From positions 5,616,905 to 5,680,904 of the forward strand of contig NZ_CP036291.1 of the NCBI RefSeq assembly GCF_007750855.1: a DNA stretch of 64,000 nt, read 5' to 3'. The position numbers and the translations under genes were made by a program. The notes under the pieces were generated by a model that saw only the letters and a program-made list of their open reading frames with translations, ran no database searches and was not told the DNA's origin. The stretch comes from Pirellulimonas nuda. GTDB taxonomy: Bacteria; Planctomycetota; Planctomycetia; Pirellulales; Lacipirellulaceae. Below are positions 42,983-51,633 of this stretch, in pieces (position 1 is the first letter of the stretch; each line of letters starts with the position of its first letter).

Positions 42983-43861
42983 CTACTTGCCGTCTCCCCC
43001 ATCCCCTGCGGGCCGAAAAACCGCGATGGTGAGGTCGTCCGGCTTGGACGGGGCGGGGCCGACTTCTGCTCTCATGCGATCGAGCGTGAGCCGGGCGACC
43101 GTTTCGACCGATTTGCCGATGGCGCCCTTGCGGAGCATCTCCACCACTTCATCGACCTGCAGGTTGTCCACGAGCCCGTCGCTGGCCACCAACAGCGTGT
43201 CGAACCGCGACAAAGTGACCGGGGCGCCGACCTCGATCCGCATGCCGGGCCGGCCGACGCAGTTGCTGATCAGGTGCCGGTCTTCGTGAGACATCGCATC
43301 GTTAGCGTCGAGGTAGCCTGCCTCGATGGCGTAGCCGACCGGCGAGTGGGCCACCGTCTCTAGTTTCCGCTTGCCCCGCTGCCCAAAGATCAACACCACC
43401 GAGTCGCCGACGTGAAAGGTGCGGGCAACCTGGTCTACGATTTCGGCCACCGCCAGCGTGGTTGCGCCACCTGTCCCCAGGGCAAAGATGGCGTCGTGCG
43501 CGCGTTCGATCCCATCCAGCAACGCGGCGCGGAGCGAGGGCTCGTCCGGCACCGCGATGGAGCGGACCGCTGCAACGAGCGTCTCGACCGCGATCCTCGA
43601 AGCGGCATCCCCCGACGCGTGCCCCCCGAGCCCGTCCGCAACGATCAGCACTAGCGCGCCGGGCCACGGCTCGATCGCGGCCGAGGAATCTTCGTTGGAG
43701 GTCTCCTTGGCGGGGCTCCGACACGAGAAGAGCGCCGCCTGCCCGGTCTTGGATCCGAGCACGCAGGGTCGGTCCATGCGTGCGTCGATCAACTCTACGG
43801 ACCGCGGCGCCGTGTCCCCCTGCCAGGCCTGAACGAGCAGCGCGTCTTGCGTTACGTCCAT
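42983..43861 (-). CDS. PP2C-family serine/threonine phosphatase
   Basis: A 292-residue PPM/PP2C phosphatase. Metal-binding motifs are visible: VADGLGGHASGDAASRIAV (about 74-92) with the DGxGGH signature, ALFSC... and FDTLLVASDGLVDNL (about 226-240) with the second DG, and KPDDLTIAVFRP near the end with the D that binds metal. TTLAVAEI and FHVGDSVVLIF form the central sheet. It removes phosphate from serine/threonine. It lies directly downstream of a Hanks kinase and overlaps its stop codon by 10 nt (43852-43861), so the two are translated together and probably act on the same substrates. Confidence 0.9.
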   Translation of the reverse strand: MDVTQDALLVQAWQGDTAPRSVELIDARMDRPCVLGSKTGQAALFSCRSPAKETSNEDSSAAIEPWPGALVLIVADGLGGHASGDAASRIAVETLVAAVRSIAVPDEPSLRAALLDGIERAHDAIFALGTGGATTLAVAEIVDQVARTFHVGDSVVLIFGQRGKRKLETVAHSPVGYAIEAGYLDANDAMSHEDRHLISNCVGRPGMRIEVGAPVTLSRFDTLLVASDGLVDNLQVDEVVEMLRKGAIGKSVETVARLTLDRMRAEVGPAPSKPDDLTIAVFRPAGDGGDGK

Positions 43862-44601
43862 TCCATGGTTTCCAGGTAGTGCCGGAGCTGCCCCGCGGTG
43901 CGGAACTGCTCCAGGATAAGGGACCGCTTCAGGCCGCGGCAGATCCGCTTCACAGGCGGCGGCTGGCGGGAGTAGAACTTTTGCCCCCCGATGGCGTCGT
44001 AGAAGAGGCGGATCAGATCGCAAACGTCTGTGTGGATATCGGCCGACGTCGTCGGCCCGTGGCGGTACATGTCCAGCAGCTTCAAGTCGAACGAGATGCC
44101 CACGCGCCGAACGATAATATTGCCGGAGTGCAGGTCGCCGTGGTAGTCCTTGGCGTCGTGCACCGCCTCCATTCCAGACGCTAATGCGTGTAACAGGTGC
44201 AGCCCCTGGAAGGCGCCGATCCGTTTGCCGGGTTGCCGGCTGAGGAACTTGTCCAGCGTCTCCCCCTCGACAAATTCCGACACCAAGTAGACGACCTTCT
44301 TCCCCTCCCACTCGATCACGTCGCTGGTGTGGTACTGGATGACGATCGGGCAGTTCCGCAGCTTGTGAAGCTTGCGGGCGTAGAACCGCGAGGTCTTTCC
44401 GCCAGGGTTGCGGATAGGGTAGAAGAACTTGCCGGCCCGTTCGATGCCGGCGCCCAGTTCCAGCAGCTTGTAGACCTCTCCCTCCCAGCCGCGGCCGAGC
44501 CGTTCGACCACCTCGTAGCGCTCGCCAATGACGTCGCCGGGTTCGAAATCAAAGGTGTCGGGCAAGGGAGCAGACGCGGGATTCGGGGTTCGGCTAACCA
44601 C
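43852..44601 (-). CDS. Compact Hanks-type serine/threonine kinase
   Basis: A 249-residue protein with a kinase fold. The glycine-rich loop is LGRGWEGEVY (about 35-44), the likely beta-3 lysine is K58 in AGKFF, and the catalytic loop is HGDLHSGN (154-161), with D156 and N161 in HxDxxxxN arrangement, followed by LKLLDMYRHG (about 173-182), where D177 replaces the DFG aspartate. HGDLHSGN and the reduced DFG resemble the atypical kinases (APH/RIO or ABC1 like). The C-lobe is short and there are no sensor domains. The 5' end is uncertain: the frame opens with GTG exactly where a long palindromic repeat begins. It overlaps the downstream PP2C gene. Confidence 0.82.
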   Translation of the reverse strand: MVSRTPNPASAPLPDTFDFEPGDVIGERYEVVERLGRGWEGEVYKLLELGAGIERAGKFFYPIRNPGGKTSRFYARKLHKLRNCPIVIQYHTSDVIEWEGKKVVYLVSEFVEGETLDKFLSRQPGKRIGAFQGLHLLHALASGMEAVHDAKDYHGDLHSGNIIVRRVGISFDLKLLDMYRHGPTTSADIHTDVCDLIRLFYDAIGGQKFYSRQPPPVKRICRGLKRSLILEQFRTAGQLRHYLETMEWT

Positions 44602-44824
44602 AGAGCCACAGAGGGCACGGAGACATCAAGAGACGGACAGAGAAAAAATTTCTCGCAGAGGCGCGGAGACGCAGAGGATGGATGGGGGCGAAATCTTGGG
44701 TCATTCGACGCGTGCCGCAAGGAACTTCAATCAATCGCTGGAATCGTCCTCCGCACAGCTTCGTCTCTGCGCCTCTGCGAGAGGTCTTCCCGTCTGTCTC
44801 TGTGCCCTCCGCGACTCTGTGGTT
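44596..44824. repeat. Long imperfect palindrome, CCACAGAG/CTCTGCG type
   Basis: The left arm begins AACCACAGAGCCACAGAGGG (44596) and includes TCTCGCAGAGGCGCGGAGACGCAG; the right arm, from about 44760 to 44824, is its inverted counterpart ending CGACTCTGTGGTT. The arms match imperfectly over about 65-75 bp with a centre of some 80 bp. It fills the space between the kinase start and the valS stop. It is related to 23358-23581 by its ends and to 47968-48027 by its inner core. Confidence 0.75.
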
Positions 44825-44831
44825 ATCTTCG

Positions 44832-47800
44832 CTACCCCTTTAGCTTAGCTTGTGCCGCCTCGATCGCATCTAGCTGCCCGCGGACTTCGGCCATTTTATC
44901 GCGCTGCTGCTGGACCACCTCGGCGGGGGCGCCCGCGACGAATTTCTCGTTCGCCAGTTTGGCCTCGATCCCCTTGAGAAAACCGGCCAGTTTCTGCTGT
45001 TCTTTGTCCAGTCGCTCCCGTTCGGCCCCGACGTCGATGAACCGGGCGATATCGACGTACACCTCCAGCCCCGGGAGGGTTTTGCTGGCCGACACGCTGG
45101 GCGCCTCGGCATCTGGGCCGAACGTCGTGCCGGTCGCCCGGGCCATCTGGGTGAAATAGGGCTGCATCGGCTCAAGCAGCTTCGCGGAGGCGGCGTCGCA
45201 GCGGACCGCGAATTCCACCGGCTCTTTGTTGGGGATGTTCTGCCCCTGCCGGGCCTCGCGCACCGCGCCCAAGACCGCCTGGAACACCGCGAATTGCTGC
45301 TCGATTGTTGGGTCGATGTGCTCGGCGTCGACTGTAGGCCAGGAGGCCACACAAACCGACTCACCCGCTTGGGCCGGGGAAGTTAAACCCCGGAGCGGAG
45401 CGGCTTCGCCCAGCAGCCCCCAAACCTCCTCGGTCAGGAACGGCATCATCGGGTGCAGCAGCCGCAGCAGGGCGTCGAGCGTGTGCGCCAATACGCGTTG
45501 GGCGACCGGCTTTTGAGCGTCGTCTGCGAACCTGGCCTTGGTCATCTCCAGGTAGAAACTACAGAAGTCGTTCCAGGCGAAGTCGTACAGCGCCCGGGCC
45601 GCGTCTGCGAAGCGGAACGCTTCCAGCGCCTCGCTCACTTCGCCGGTGACGGCCGCCAGCCGGCTCAGCAGCCAGCGGTCCTCGACCAGAAGCTCCAACG
45701 GCTTCACCGGCGCCGGCTTGTAGCCTTCTAGGTTGATCAGCGCGAACCGGCTCGCGTTCCACAGCTTTGTGGCGAAGTTCCGGCCCAGCTCGAACCGCTC
45801 GCTGGTCACGGCCCCCCGCGGCAGCGCGGTGTCGGCCGGCTTCTCTGCCCACTGCGTGCTGAACTCCTCGTGGCACTTCGGGCACTCAACCCGGGGCAGC
45901 ACGCGGTTCTTCTTGGTCTGGGGGATCGCCGCCTCGCAGTGGGGGCAGACAAACTCCACCGGCAAACGCACGTCCTGCGTCTCGGTAGTCAAGTACGCCA
46001 GCCCGAACCGCAGCGCATCGGCGCCGAAGCGCTCGATCACGTCGAGCGGGTCGACCCCGTTGCCCTTCGACTTGGACATCGTCTCGCCGAAGCCGTCGAG
46101 GATCTTGGGGTGGATGTAGACCTGCGGGAAGGGGACCTTGCCGGTGTTGTAGAGCCCCATCAACACCATCCGCGCCACCCACAGCGTGATGATGTCGCGC
46201 GAGGTGATGAGCACGCTGGTGGGGTAGAAGGCTTCGAGCTCCGGCGTGTCGTCCGGCCAGCCGAGGGTTGAGTGGGGCCAGAGAGCGGAGGAGAACCAGG
46301 TGTCGAGGACGTCGTCTTCGCGATTGAATCCCAGTTCTTCTAGTGCACTGGTAACACTACGCGCTTCAATGCTGTGGTAATCATCGCTTGTCGCGACAAG
46401 GGCCGTCTCACCAACAACTTGAATTGAAATCGGCACCGTCGGATGGCGCTCACCGATCATCTGCACATTTAGTTCAACCCCTTCCCATTCAAGAGAATAG
46501 CTTTCACGAGAAACCTTCCACACCGGTATCCGGTGCCCCCACCACAACTGCCGACCAACCGGCCAGTCGCGTTTCTCGCTCAGCCAATCTAGATAGGTCT
46601 TCCCGTAACGCTCCGGCGTGATCTTCACCCGCCCGTCCGTTACCGCGTCCATCGCGGACTGGGCCAGCTCGTCCATCTTGATGAACCACTGGTCCGCCAA
46701 GTACGGCTCGATCGGCGTCTTGCTGCGGTCGCTGTGGGCGAGGTCAATCAAGCGGTCTTCGACGCCGGCCTCCGGGTCGTGCAGCCCGAGCGCTTCGAGG
46801 TCGGCGACGACCGCCTTGCGGGCGTCTTTCATCGTCAGCCCGCGGTACTTCTCCGGAACGCTGTCGTTGAGCGTGCCGTCGGTAAGCAGGATGTTCACCG
46901 CGCCGATCGCGGCGTGCCGCTGGCCGACCTCGTAGTCGTTCGGGTCGTGCGCGGGTGTAATCTTCACGCACCCGGAGCCGAGCTCCGGCTTGGCCCATTC
47001 GTCCAGGATCAGCGGGATCTTGCGGTCCGTGAGGGGCAGCTCCAGCATCACGCCGCGGGCGGCCATGTCGCGCAGCTTCAGCAGCAACGGCAGGTGCGAT
47101 TTGCGGCGATCGACGATCGCCTTGAGATGCGTTTCGATCGGCGCCTTCTCCTTAACGGGCGCCGCGGCGAGCTTTTCCTTCAACTCCGCCTCGACCGCGT
47201 CGAGCGCCTTCGCGGGGTCGGGATGCACCGCGACCGCCGTGTCGCCCAACATCGTTTCTGGGCGCGTGGTAGCGATCTCGACGTGCGTCGGCTCGCCCGG
47301 CTTGGCGTCGATCACCGGGTAGCGGAACCGCCAGAAGAAGCCCTTGGTCTCTTCGTGAAACACCTCGTCGTCGCTGACCGCGGTCTGCAAGAACGTGTCC
47401 CAGTTCACCAGCCTCTTGCCGCGGTAGACCTTGCCGTCCGCAAACAGCTTAAAGAAGGTCTCGCGGACCGCGCGGGCGCACTGGTCATCCAGCGTAAAGC
47501 GGACCCGCTGCCAGTCGCAGGAACAGCCAAGCTGCTTGAGCTGCCCGATGATGCGCGCTTCGTACTGCTCTTTCCACTTCCAGATCCGCTCTACCAGCCC
47601 CTCCCGCCCCAAGTCGTGCCGGCTGAGTTTTTCCTCTGCCAACAGCCGCCTTTCGACGACGGCCTGCGTGGCGATCCCGGCGTGGTCGGTCCCCGGCTGC
47701 CAGAGGACGTTGAACCCCTGCATCCGCTTCATGCGGCACAGCACGTCTTGCAGCGTGTTGTTGAGCGCATGCCCCAGGTGGAGCGCCCCGGTCACGTTGG

Positions 47801-47948
47801 GCGGCGGGATAACAATCGAAAACGGCGGCTTCTTCGATTTGGGGTCGGGATGGAAGTACCCACGCTCTTCCCAGAACGCGTACCACTTGGTCTGCGCAGC
47901 GGTATGGTCGTACTGTGCGGGTAGCGCTTTAAAATCAGTAGTGGGCAT
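44832..47948 (-). CDS. valS: Valyl-tRNA synthetase
   Basis: A 1038-residue class I synthetase charging tRNA-Val. The HIGH-type motif is HLGHALNNTLQD at about 54-65 and KMSKS-type MSKSKGNGVDP at about 622-632. The editing CP1 domain lies between (about 200-420). Between KMSKS and the anticodon domain is a zinc-ribbon insert CPHC...CPKC (about 665-700). A C-terminal coiled-coil arm ends in QQQRDKMAEVRGQLDAIEAAQ. A segment near residues 483-543 is encoded by DNA of about 49% GC, lower than the rest, so it may be recombinant. It ends 8 bp beyond a palindromic repeat and is preceded by another. Confidence 0.97.
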   Translation of the reverse strand: MPTTDFKALPAQYDHTAAQTKWYAFWEERGYFHPDPKSKKPPFSIVIPPPNVTGALHLGHALNNTLQDVLCRMKRMQGFNVLWQPGTDHAGIATQAVVERRLLAEEKLSRHDLGREGLVERIWKWKEQYEARIIGQLKQLGCSCDWQRVRFTLDDQCARAVRETFFKLFADGKVYRGKRLVNWDTFLQTAVSDDEVFHEETKGFFWRFRYPVIDAKPGEPTHVEIATTRPETMLGDTAVAVHPDPAKALDAVEAELKEKLAAAPVKEKAPIETHLKAIVDRRKSHLPLLLKLRDMAARGVMLELPLTDRKIPLILDEWAKPELGSGCVKITPAHDPNDYEVGQRHAAIGAVNILLTDGTLNDSVPEKYRGLTMKDARKAVVADLEALGLHDPEAGVEDRLIDLAHSDRSKTPIEPYLADQWFIKMDELAQSAMDAVTDGRVKITPERYGKTYLDWLSEKRDWPVGRQLWWGHRIPVWKVSRESYSLEWEGVELNVQMIGERHPTVPISIQVVGETALVATSDDYHSIEARSVTSALEELGFNREDDVLDTWFSSALWPHSTLGWPDDTPELEAFYPTSVLITSRDIITLWVARMVLMGLYNTGKVPFPQVYIHPKILDGFGETMSKSKGNGVDPLDVIERFGADALRFGLAYLTTETQDVRLPVEFVCPHCEAAIPQTKKNRVLPRVECPKCHEEFSTQWAEKPADTALPRGAVTSERFELGRNFATKLWNASRFALINLEGYKPAPVKPLELLVEDRWLLSRLAAVTGEVSEALEAFRFADAARALYDFAWNDFCSFYLEMTKARFADDAQKPVAQRVLAHTLDALLRLLHPMMPFLTEEVWGLLGEAAPLRGLTSPAQAGESVCVASWPTVDAEHIDPTIEQQFAVFQAVLGAVREARQGQNIPNKEPVEFAVRCDAASAKLLEPMQPYFTQMARATGTTFGPDAEAPSVSASKTLPGLEVYVDIARFIDVGAERERLDKEQQKLAGFLKGIEAKLANEKFVAGAPAEVVQQQRDKMAEVRGQLDAIEAAQAKLKG

Positions 47949-47967
47949 AGACTCTGCTCAAAAAAAC

Positions 47968-48027
47968 CTGCGTCTCCGCGCCTCTGCGAGAGACGTACTT
48001 GACTCTCGCAGCGGCGCGGAGACGCAG
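47968..48027. repeat. Hairpin repeat between citramalate synthase and valS
   Basis: The arms 47968-47992 and 48003-48027 match at 24 of 25 bp with a 10-nt loop. The core CTCGCAGAGGCGCGGAGACG is the same as in the palindrome at 44596-44824. It separates two co-directional genes (cimA stop 48050, valS start 47948) and could modulate read-through. Confidence 0.8.
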
Positions 48028-48049
48028 AGAAAAGGATTCAAACCATTAA

Positions 48050-49606
48050 TCAGCTCTTACACAGCTTGTACTCGATACTATCCACCAGCGCATCCCAGCT
48101 CGCCTGGATGACGTTCTCATCCACCCCCACGGTCCCCCAGACTTCGCCGTCGCTGTCGCGGCTTTCAATCACCACGCGGACGCTGGCCGCGGTGGCGGCT
48201 TCGCTGTTGATCACACGCACCTTGTAGTCCACCAAGTGCATCTGAGCGAGCTGCGGAAAGTGGTCGGCGAGCGCCTTGCGGAGCGCCGCGTCGAGCGCAT
48301 TCACCGGGCCGTCTCCCTCGGCGACCTCGTGGCGCACTTGCTCGCCGATGCGAAGCTTTACCGACGCCTCGGTCACGGCGCCGGCGCCTCGGCTCTCAAC
48401 GATCGTGTGAAACTTTTCTAGCTCGAAGTGGGGCGTGTACGACCCCGCCAGCTTCTGCACCAGGAGCGAGAACGACGCCTCGGCCGCTTCATACTGATAG
48501 CCGCGGTTCTCGCGGTCGACCACGTCGCGCAGCACACGGTCCATCAGCGTCTTGTCTTCGGCCAGGTTCATCTTCGTCGCCAAAGCGATGATATTGCTTC
48601 GCCCCGACAGCTCGCTCACCAGCACACGGCGGGTATTGCCGACGCTCTCGGGGGGAATGTGCTCGTAGCTCTCGGCCACGCGGTTGATGGCATGGACATG
48701 CATGCCCCCTTTGTGGGCGAACGCGCTGGCGCCGACGAAGGGCTGGTTACTGCGGAAGTGCATGTTGCCCACCTCGTAGACGTAGCGCGACAGCTCGGTC
48801 AGCCGTGCGGCCGCGGCGCCACCGAGCACCTGGTAGCCCTGCTTCTTGAGGCCCAGGTTGGCCATCACACTGATCAGGTCGGCGTTGCCGCACCGCTCGC
48901 CCAAGCCGTTGATGGTCCCCTGCACCTGAACGGCGCCGGCGTCGATAGACGCCAGCGCGTTGGCGATGGCCAGCTCGCAGTCGTTGTGCGTGTGGATGCC
49001 GAGGGGGACGTCGATCGTCTTGGCGGCGGCGCGGGTCAGCTCGGCGACCTCTTCGGGCATGCTCCCACCGTTGGTGTCGCACATTACTACGCGTAAGGCG
49101 CCCGCCTCGGCGGCCGCTTGGATGGTTAGGGCCGCGTACTCCGGATTCGCCTTCCACCCGTCGAAGAAGTGTTCTGCGTCGTAAATCACTTCACGCCCCA
49201 GACCGACGAAGTAGGCCACCGTGTCGCGGATCATCGCCAGGTTCTCTTCGTTCGAAACCCGCAACACCTCGGCGACGTGGAAGTCGCTGGTCTTGCCGAC
49301 GATGGTGACGACCGCCGCTTGAGACTCGACCAACGCCTTCATGCCAGGATCGTCTTTGCACTCCATCCCACGCCGACGGGTCATGCCGAATGCGCACACC
49401 TTGGAGTGCTTCAGGGGTTGCTCCGCCAGCCGCTGAAAGAACTCGGCATCCTTGGGGTTCGATAGGGGGTACCCCCCCTCGATGTAGTCGATGCCAAACG
49501 CGTCCAGCCGGCGGGCGATGGCCACCTTGTCGTCGAGGGAGAAATTGACCCCCTCGCCCTGGGCGCCGTCTCGGAGCGTGGTGTCGTAGATTTCAATGCT
49601 GCGCAT
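48050..49606 (-). CDS. cimA: Citramalate synthase
   Basis: A 518-residue member of the isopropylmalate/citramalate/homocitrate synthase family. The barrel starts with IYDTTLRDGAQGEGVNFS (about 5-22, metal-binding D and catalytic R). The LGIHTHNDCELAIANALAS block with HxHN is at about 203-221, and the catalytic GLGERCGNADLI at about 238-249. The C-terminal regulatory (LeuA dimer) domain spans about 395-515. Length and the LDAFGIDYIEGGYPLSNPKD segment match CimA, which condenses acetyl-CoA with pyruvate to citramalate, the first step of the threonine-independent isoleucine route. Related activity as 2-isopropylmalate synthase cannot be fully excluded. Confidence 0.86.
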   Translation of the reverse strand: MRSIEIYDTTLRDGAQGEGVNFSLDDKVAIARRLDAFGIDYIEGGYPLSNPKDAEFFQRLAEQPLKHSKVCAFGMTRRRGMECKDDPGMKALVESQAAVVTIVGKTSDFHVAEVLRVSNEENLAMIRDTVAYFVGLGREVIYDAEHFFDGWKANPEYAALTIQAAAEAGALRVVMCDTNGGSMPEEVAELTRAAAKTIDVPLGIHTHNDCELAIANALASIDAGAVQVQGTINGLGERCGNADLISVMANLGLKKQGYQVLGGAAAARLTELSRYVYEVGNMHFRSNQPFVGASAFAHKGGMHVHAINRVAESYEHIPPESVGNTRRVLVSELSGRSNIIALATKMNLAEDKTLMDRVLRDVVDRENRGYQYEAAEASFSLLVQKLAGSYTPHFELEKFHTIVESRGAGAVTEASVKLRIGEQVRHEVAEGDGPVNALDAALRKALADHFPQLAQMHLVDYKVRVINSEAATAASVRVVIESRDSDGEVWGTVGVDENVIQASWDALVDSIEYKLCKS

Positions 49607-49922
49607 CGGGAATTGGGGGCTGGGGCTGGCGGAATACGGGCTCCTGGAGCGGCGGACGGCCGCCCGCCGAGCGACCCTCTATCCCGCCCTCAATACTAGA
49701 TTTTCCGAGTCCACTACCATAACCGTTACCAGCGACTTCCGGCAGCGGGAACGGCCCGCCCGCAGTAGCGGCGGCAAGATTCTCGACCGTGGGGCGAATG
49801 GCTTGCAAGGGCGTTGCCGCCGCAGGCCCTAGAATCAAGGTAGGCTACCGGAAGACCGGTTTGCCCCTGGGCGGGTTCGTCCTGCCACAAGATCGTCGAA
49901 CTCCAACGCAAAGAATCTCCCC
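49607..49922. other. Divergent intergenic region between cimA and the SPFH gene
   Basis: A 316-bp spacer without an open frame of credible content. It should hold both promoters. TAGAAT at about 49830-49835 could be a -10 element for the SPFH gene, with no clear -35 at the right distance. A GC-rich inverted segment lies near 49660-49680. Nothing else is recognisable. Confidence 0.4.
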
Positions 49923-51524
49923 ATGTCTGGCATGTTCCTGCTTATCGGCGTCGCGCTGGCGGTGTTTATCGTCGCCGGCGCTGCCCAATCGAAGCGGTTC
50001 GAGCTGCGAATCGCTGGACTTGCGGTCGCGATCGTCGTGCTCGGGCTCGGCTTTGTGCTCTCTTCGTTCCGCGTGGTCGACGAAGACAAGGTCGGGCTCG
50101 TGAACAAGCGGATCGGGTTCAGCCAGCTCCCGCCGGGCAAGATCATCGCCACCGATGGGGAGAAGGGCCCGCAGGCTAGCGTGCTCCCCCCGGGCTGGCA
50201 CCCCTGGTACTGGCCGGGCGTGTACGACATCGAGTACGGCGACGTGGTGCAGATTCCCGCTGGCACCGTTGGCCTGCTGAACGCCCGCGACGGCCAGCCG
50301 CTGCCCACCGACATGACCTACGCGCCGGAGTGGGTTGTCGAGGAAGAGGGTCAGATGGCCCAGGACGCCGAGTATTTTCTCACCGAAGGGGGCGGCTACA
50401 AGGGGCCACAAACCACGGTGCTCAAACCCGGGTCTTACCGCGTCAACACGAAGCTGTTTCAGATAACCGAGGCGCCGATTGTGACGATCAAGAAGGCGAC
50501 GGTTGGCGTCGTAAAGTCGAACGTCGGCGAGCGCCCCGCCGCCGCAGTCGACGGCGACGGCCGAGCCGAAGGGCGGCTGGGGCGGCTCGTGGCCCGCGGC
50601 GAGCGCGGCATCTGGCGCGACCCGCTCAAGCCGGGGCAGTACTATCTGAACACCGACGCCTACGAGATCACGATGGTCTCCACCCAGAAGCAGGTGGTGC
50701 GCTACACCGACGCCAATGTGGCGCAGTCGGGCGAGCGCGAAGAGAGCGAGATCATCGTCCGCACGTCCGACGGGTTCACCTTCCCGGTCGACGTCCGCGT
50801 CGAGTTCGAGATCGAGCCAGACAACGCTCCGCTGCTGGTGGCGACGGTTAGCGACGACCAGGTCGGGCTGCGGAGCGTGATGAACTCGGCGGTGCGGGCG
50901 ATTTTCCGCAACAACGCCGAAGGGGTTAAGGCGCTCGACTACGTCCAGCAACGCTCGCTACAAGAATCGCAATCGCTGAAGATGCTGCAGGAAGAAATGG
51001 CCAAGATCGGCGCCACCGTTACGGCCGTGCGGATCGGAGATGTTGGAAATGAAGAGACGCTCGGGCTGCTGCTTAAGACGCAGACCGACCGCGAGATCGC
51101 TCTGCAAGAGCAGGAGACCTTTCAGGAACAGCAACGCGCTTTCGAACAAAAGAAGGAACTGACTCGCACCGAACAGGAAGCCGAGGAAGAAAAGAAGCTG
51201 GCGACCGCCCGCTACAGCGTGCAGATCTCCGAGGCCGAGAAGGAGCGGAAGATCATCGAGGCGGGCGCCGAGGCCCAGAGCGTGCAGATCAAGGCCGAAG
51301 CCCAGGCGAACGCCTATCAGCTCATCGCCGAGCAGATTGGCAAGGGGAACGCCGCCCTAGTTGAGGTGCTGAAGATCGTGGGCGAGAACCAGATCAGCGT
51401 CACGCCGCGCGTAATGGTCGTCGGGGGCGAGGGGGGCGGGGCGAAGGACGCACAGACCACGGCCCTGATCGGCACGATGCTCGACAGCATGATGAGGCAG
51501 GCGCCCGAGGAAGACGGAGAGTAG
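49923..51524 (+). CDS. SPFH/band 7 domain membrane protein
   Basis: A 533-residue protein with two N-terminal transmembrane helices (about 1-20 and 28-50), an SPFH/band 7 core (about 55-330, with FRVVDEDKVGLVNKRIG at the start and FTFPVDVRVEFEI in the middle), and a coiled coil of about 100 residues rich in E, Q, K and R (about 365-475, for example QEQETFQEQQRAFEQKKEL). The C-terminus has AYQLIAEQIG and a short acidic tail. SPFH proteins such as flotillin and HflK scaffold membrane microdomains or control membrane proteases. No NfeD-like or protease gene accompanies it. A hairpin follows the stop. Confidence 0.85.
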   Translation: MSGMFLLIGVALAVFIVAGAAQSKRFELRIAGLAVAIVVLGLGFVLSSFRVVDEDKVGLVNKRIGFSQLPPGKIIATDGEKGPQASVLPPGWHPWYWPGVYDIEYGDVVQIPAGTVGLLNARDGQPLPTDMTYAPEWVVEEEGQMAQDAEYFLTEGGGYKGPQTTVLKPGSYRVNTKLFQITEAPIVTIKKATVGVVKSNVGERPAAAVDGDGRAEGRLGRLVARGERGIWRDPLKPGQYYLNTDAYEITMVSTQKQVVRYTDANVAQSGEREESEIIVRTSDGFTFPVDVRVEFEIEPDNAPLLVATVSDDQVGLRSVMNSAVRAIFRNNAEGVKALDYVQQRSLQESQSLKMLQEEMAKIGATVTAVRIGDVGNEETLGLLLKTQTDREIALQEQETFQEQQRAFEQKKELTRTEQEAEEEKKLATARYSVQISEAEKERKIIEAGAEAQSVQIKAEAQANAYQLIAEQIGKGNAALVEVLKIVGENQISVTPRVMVVGGEGGGAKDAQTTALIGTMLDSMMRQAPEEDGE

Positions 51525-51531
51525 AAAACGC

Positions 51532-51565
51532 GGCGGTTCCGGCGGCTAGCGCCGCCGGAACCGCC
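51532..51565 (+). terminator. Terminator-like hairpin behind the SPFH gene
   Basis: GGCGGTTCCGGCGGC (51532-51546) pairs perfectly with 51551-51565 around a TAGC loop. It begins 8 nt after the stop codon (51524). There is no T-tract. It separates the gene from the convergent ftsK. Confidence 0.65.
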
Positions 51566-51633
51566 TGCCTGTCTACAGATCGTCCACGGGAGTTCTCGGA
51601 GGGGTATCGCCCTCCGCTCAAAGACCGCCTTGG

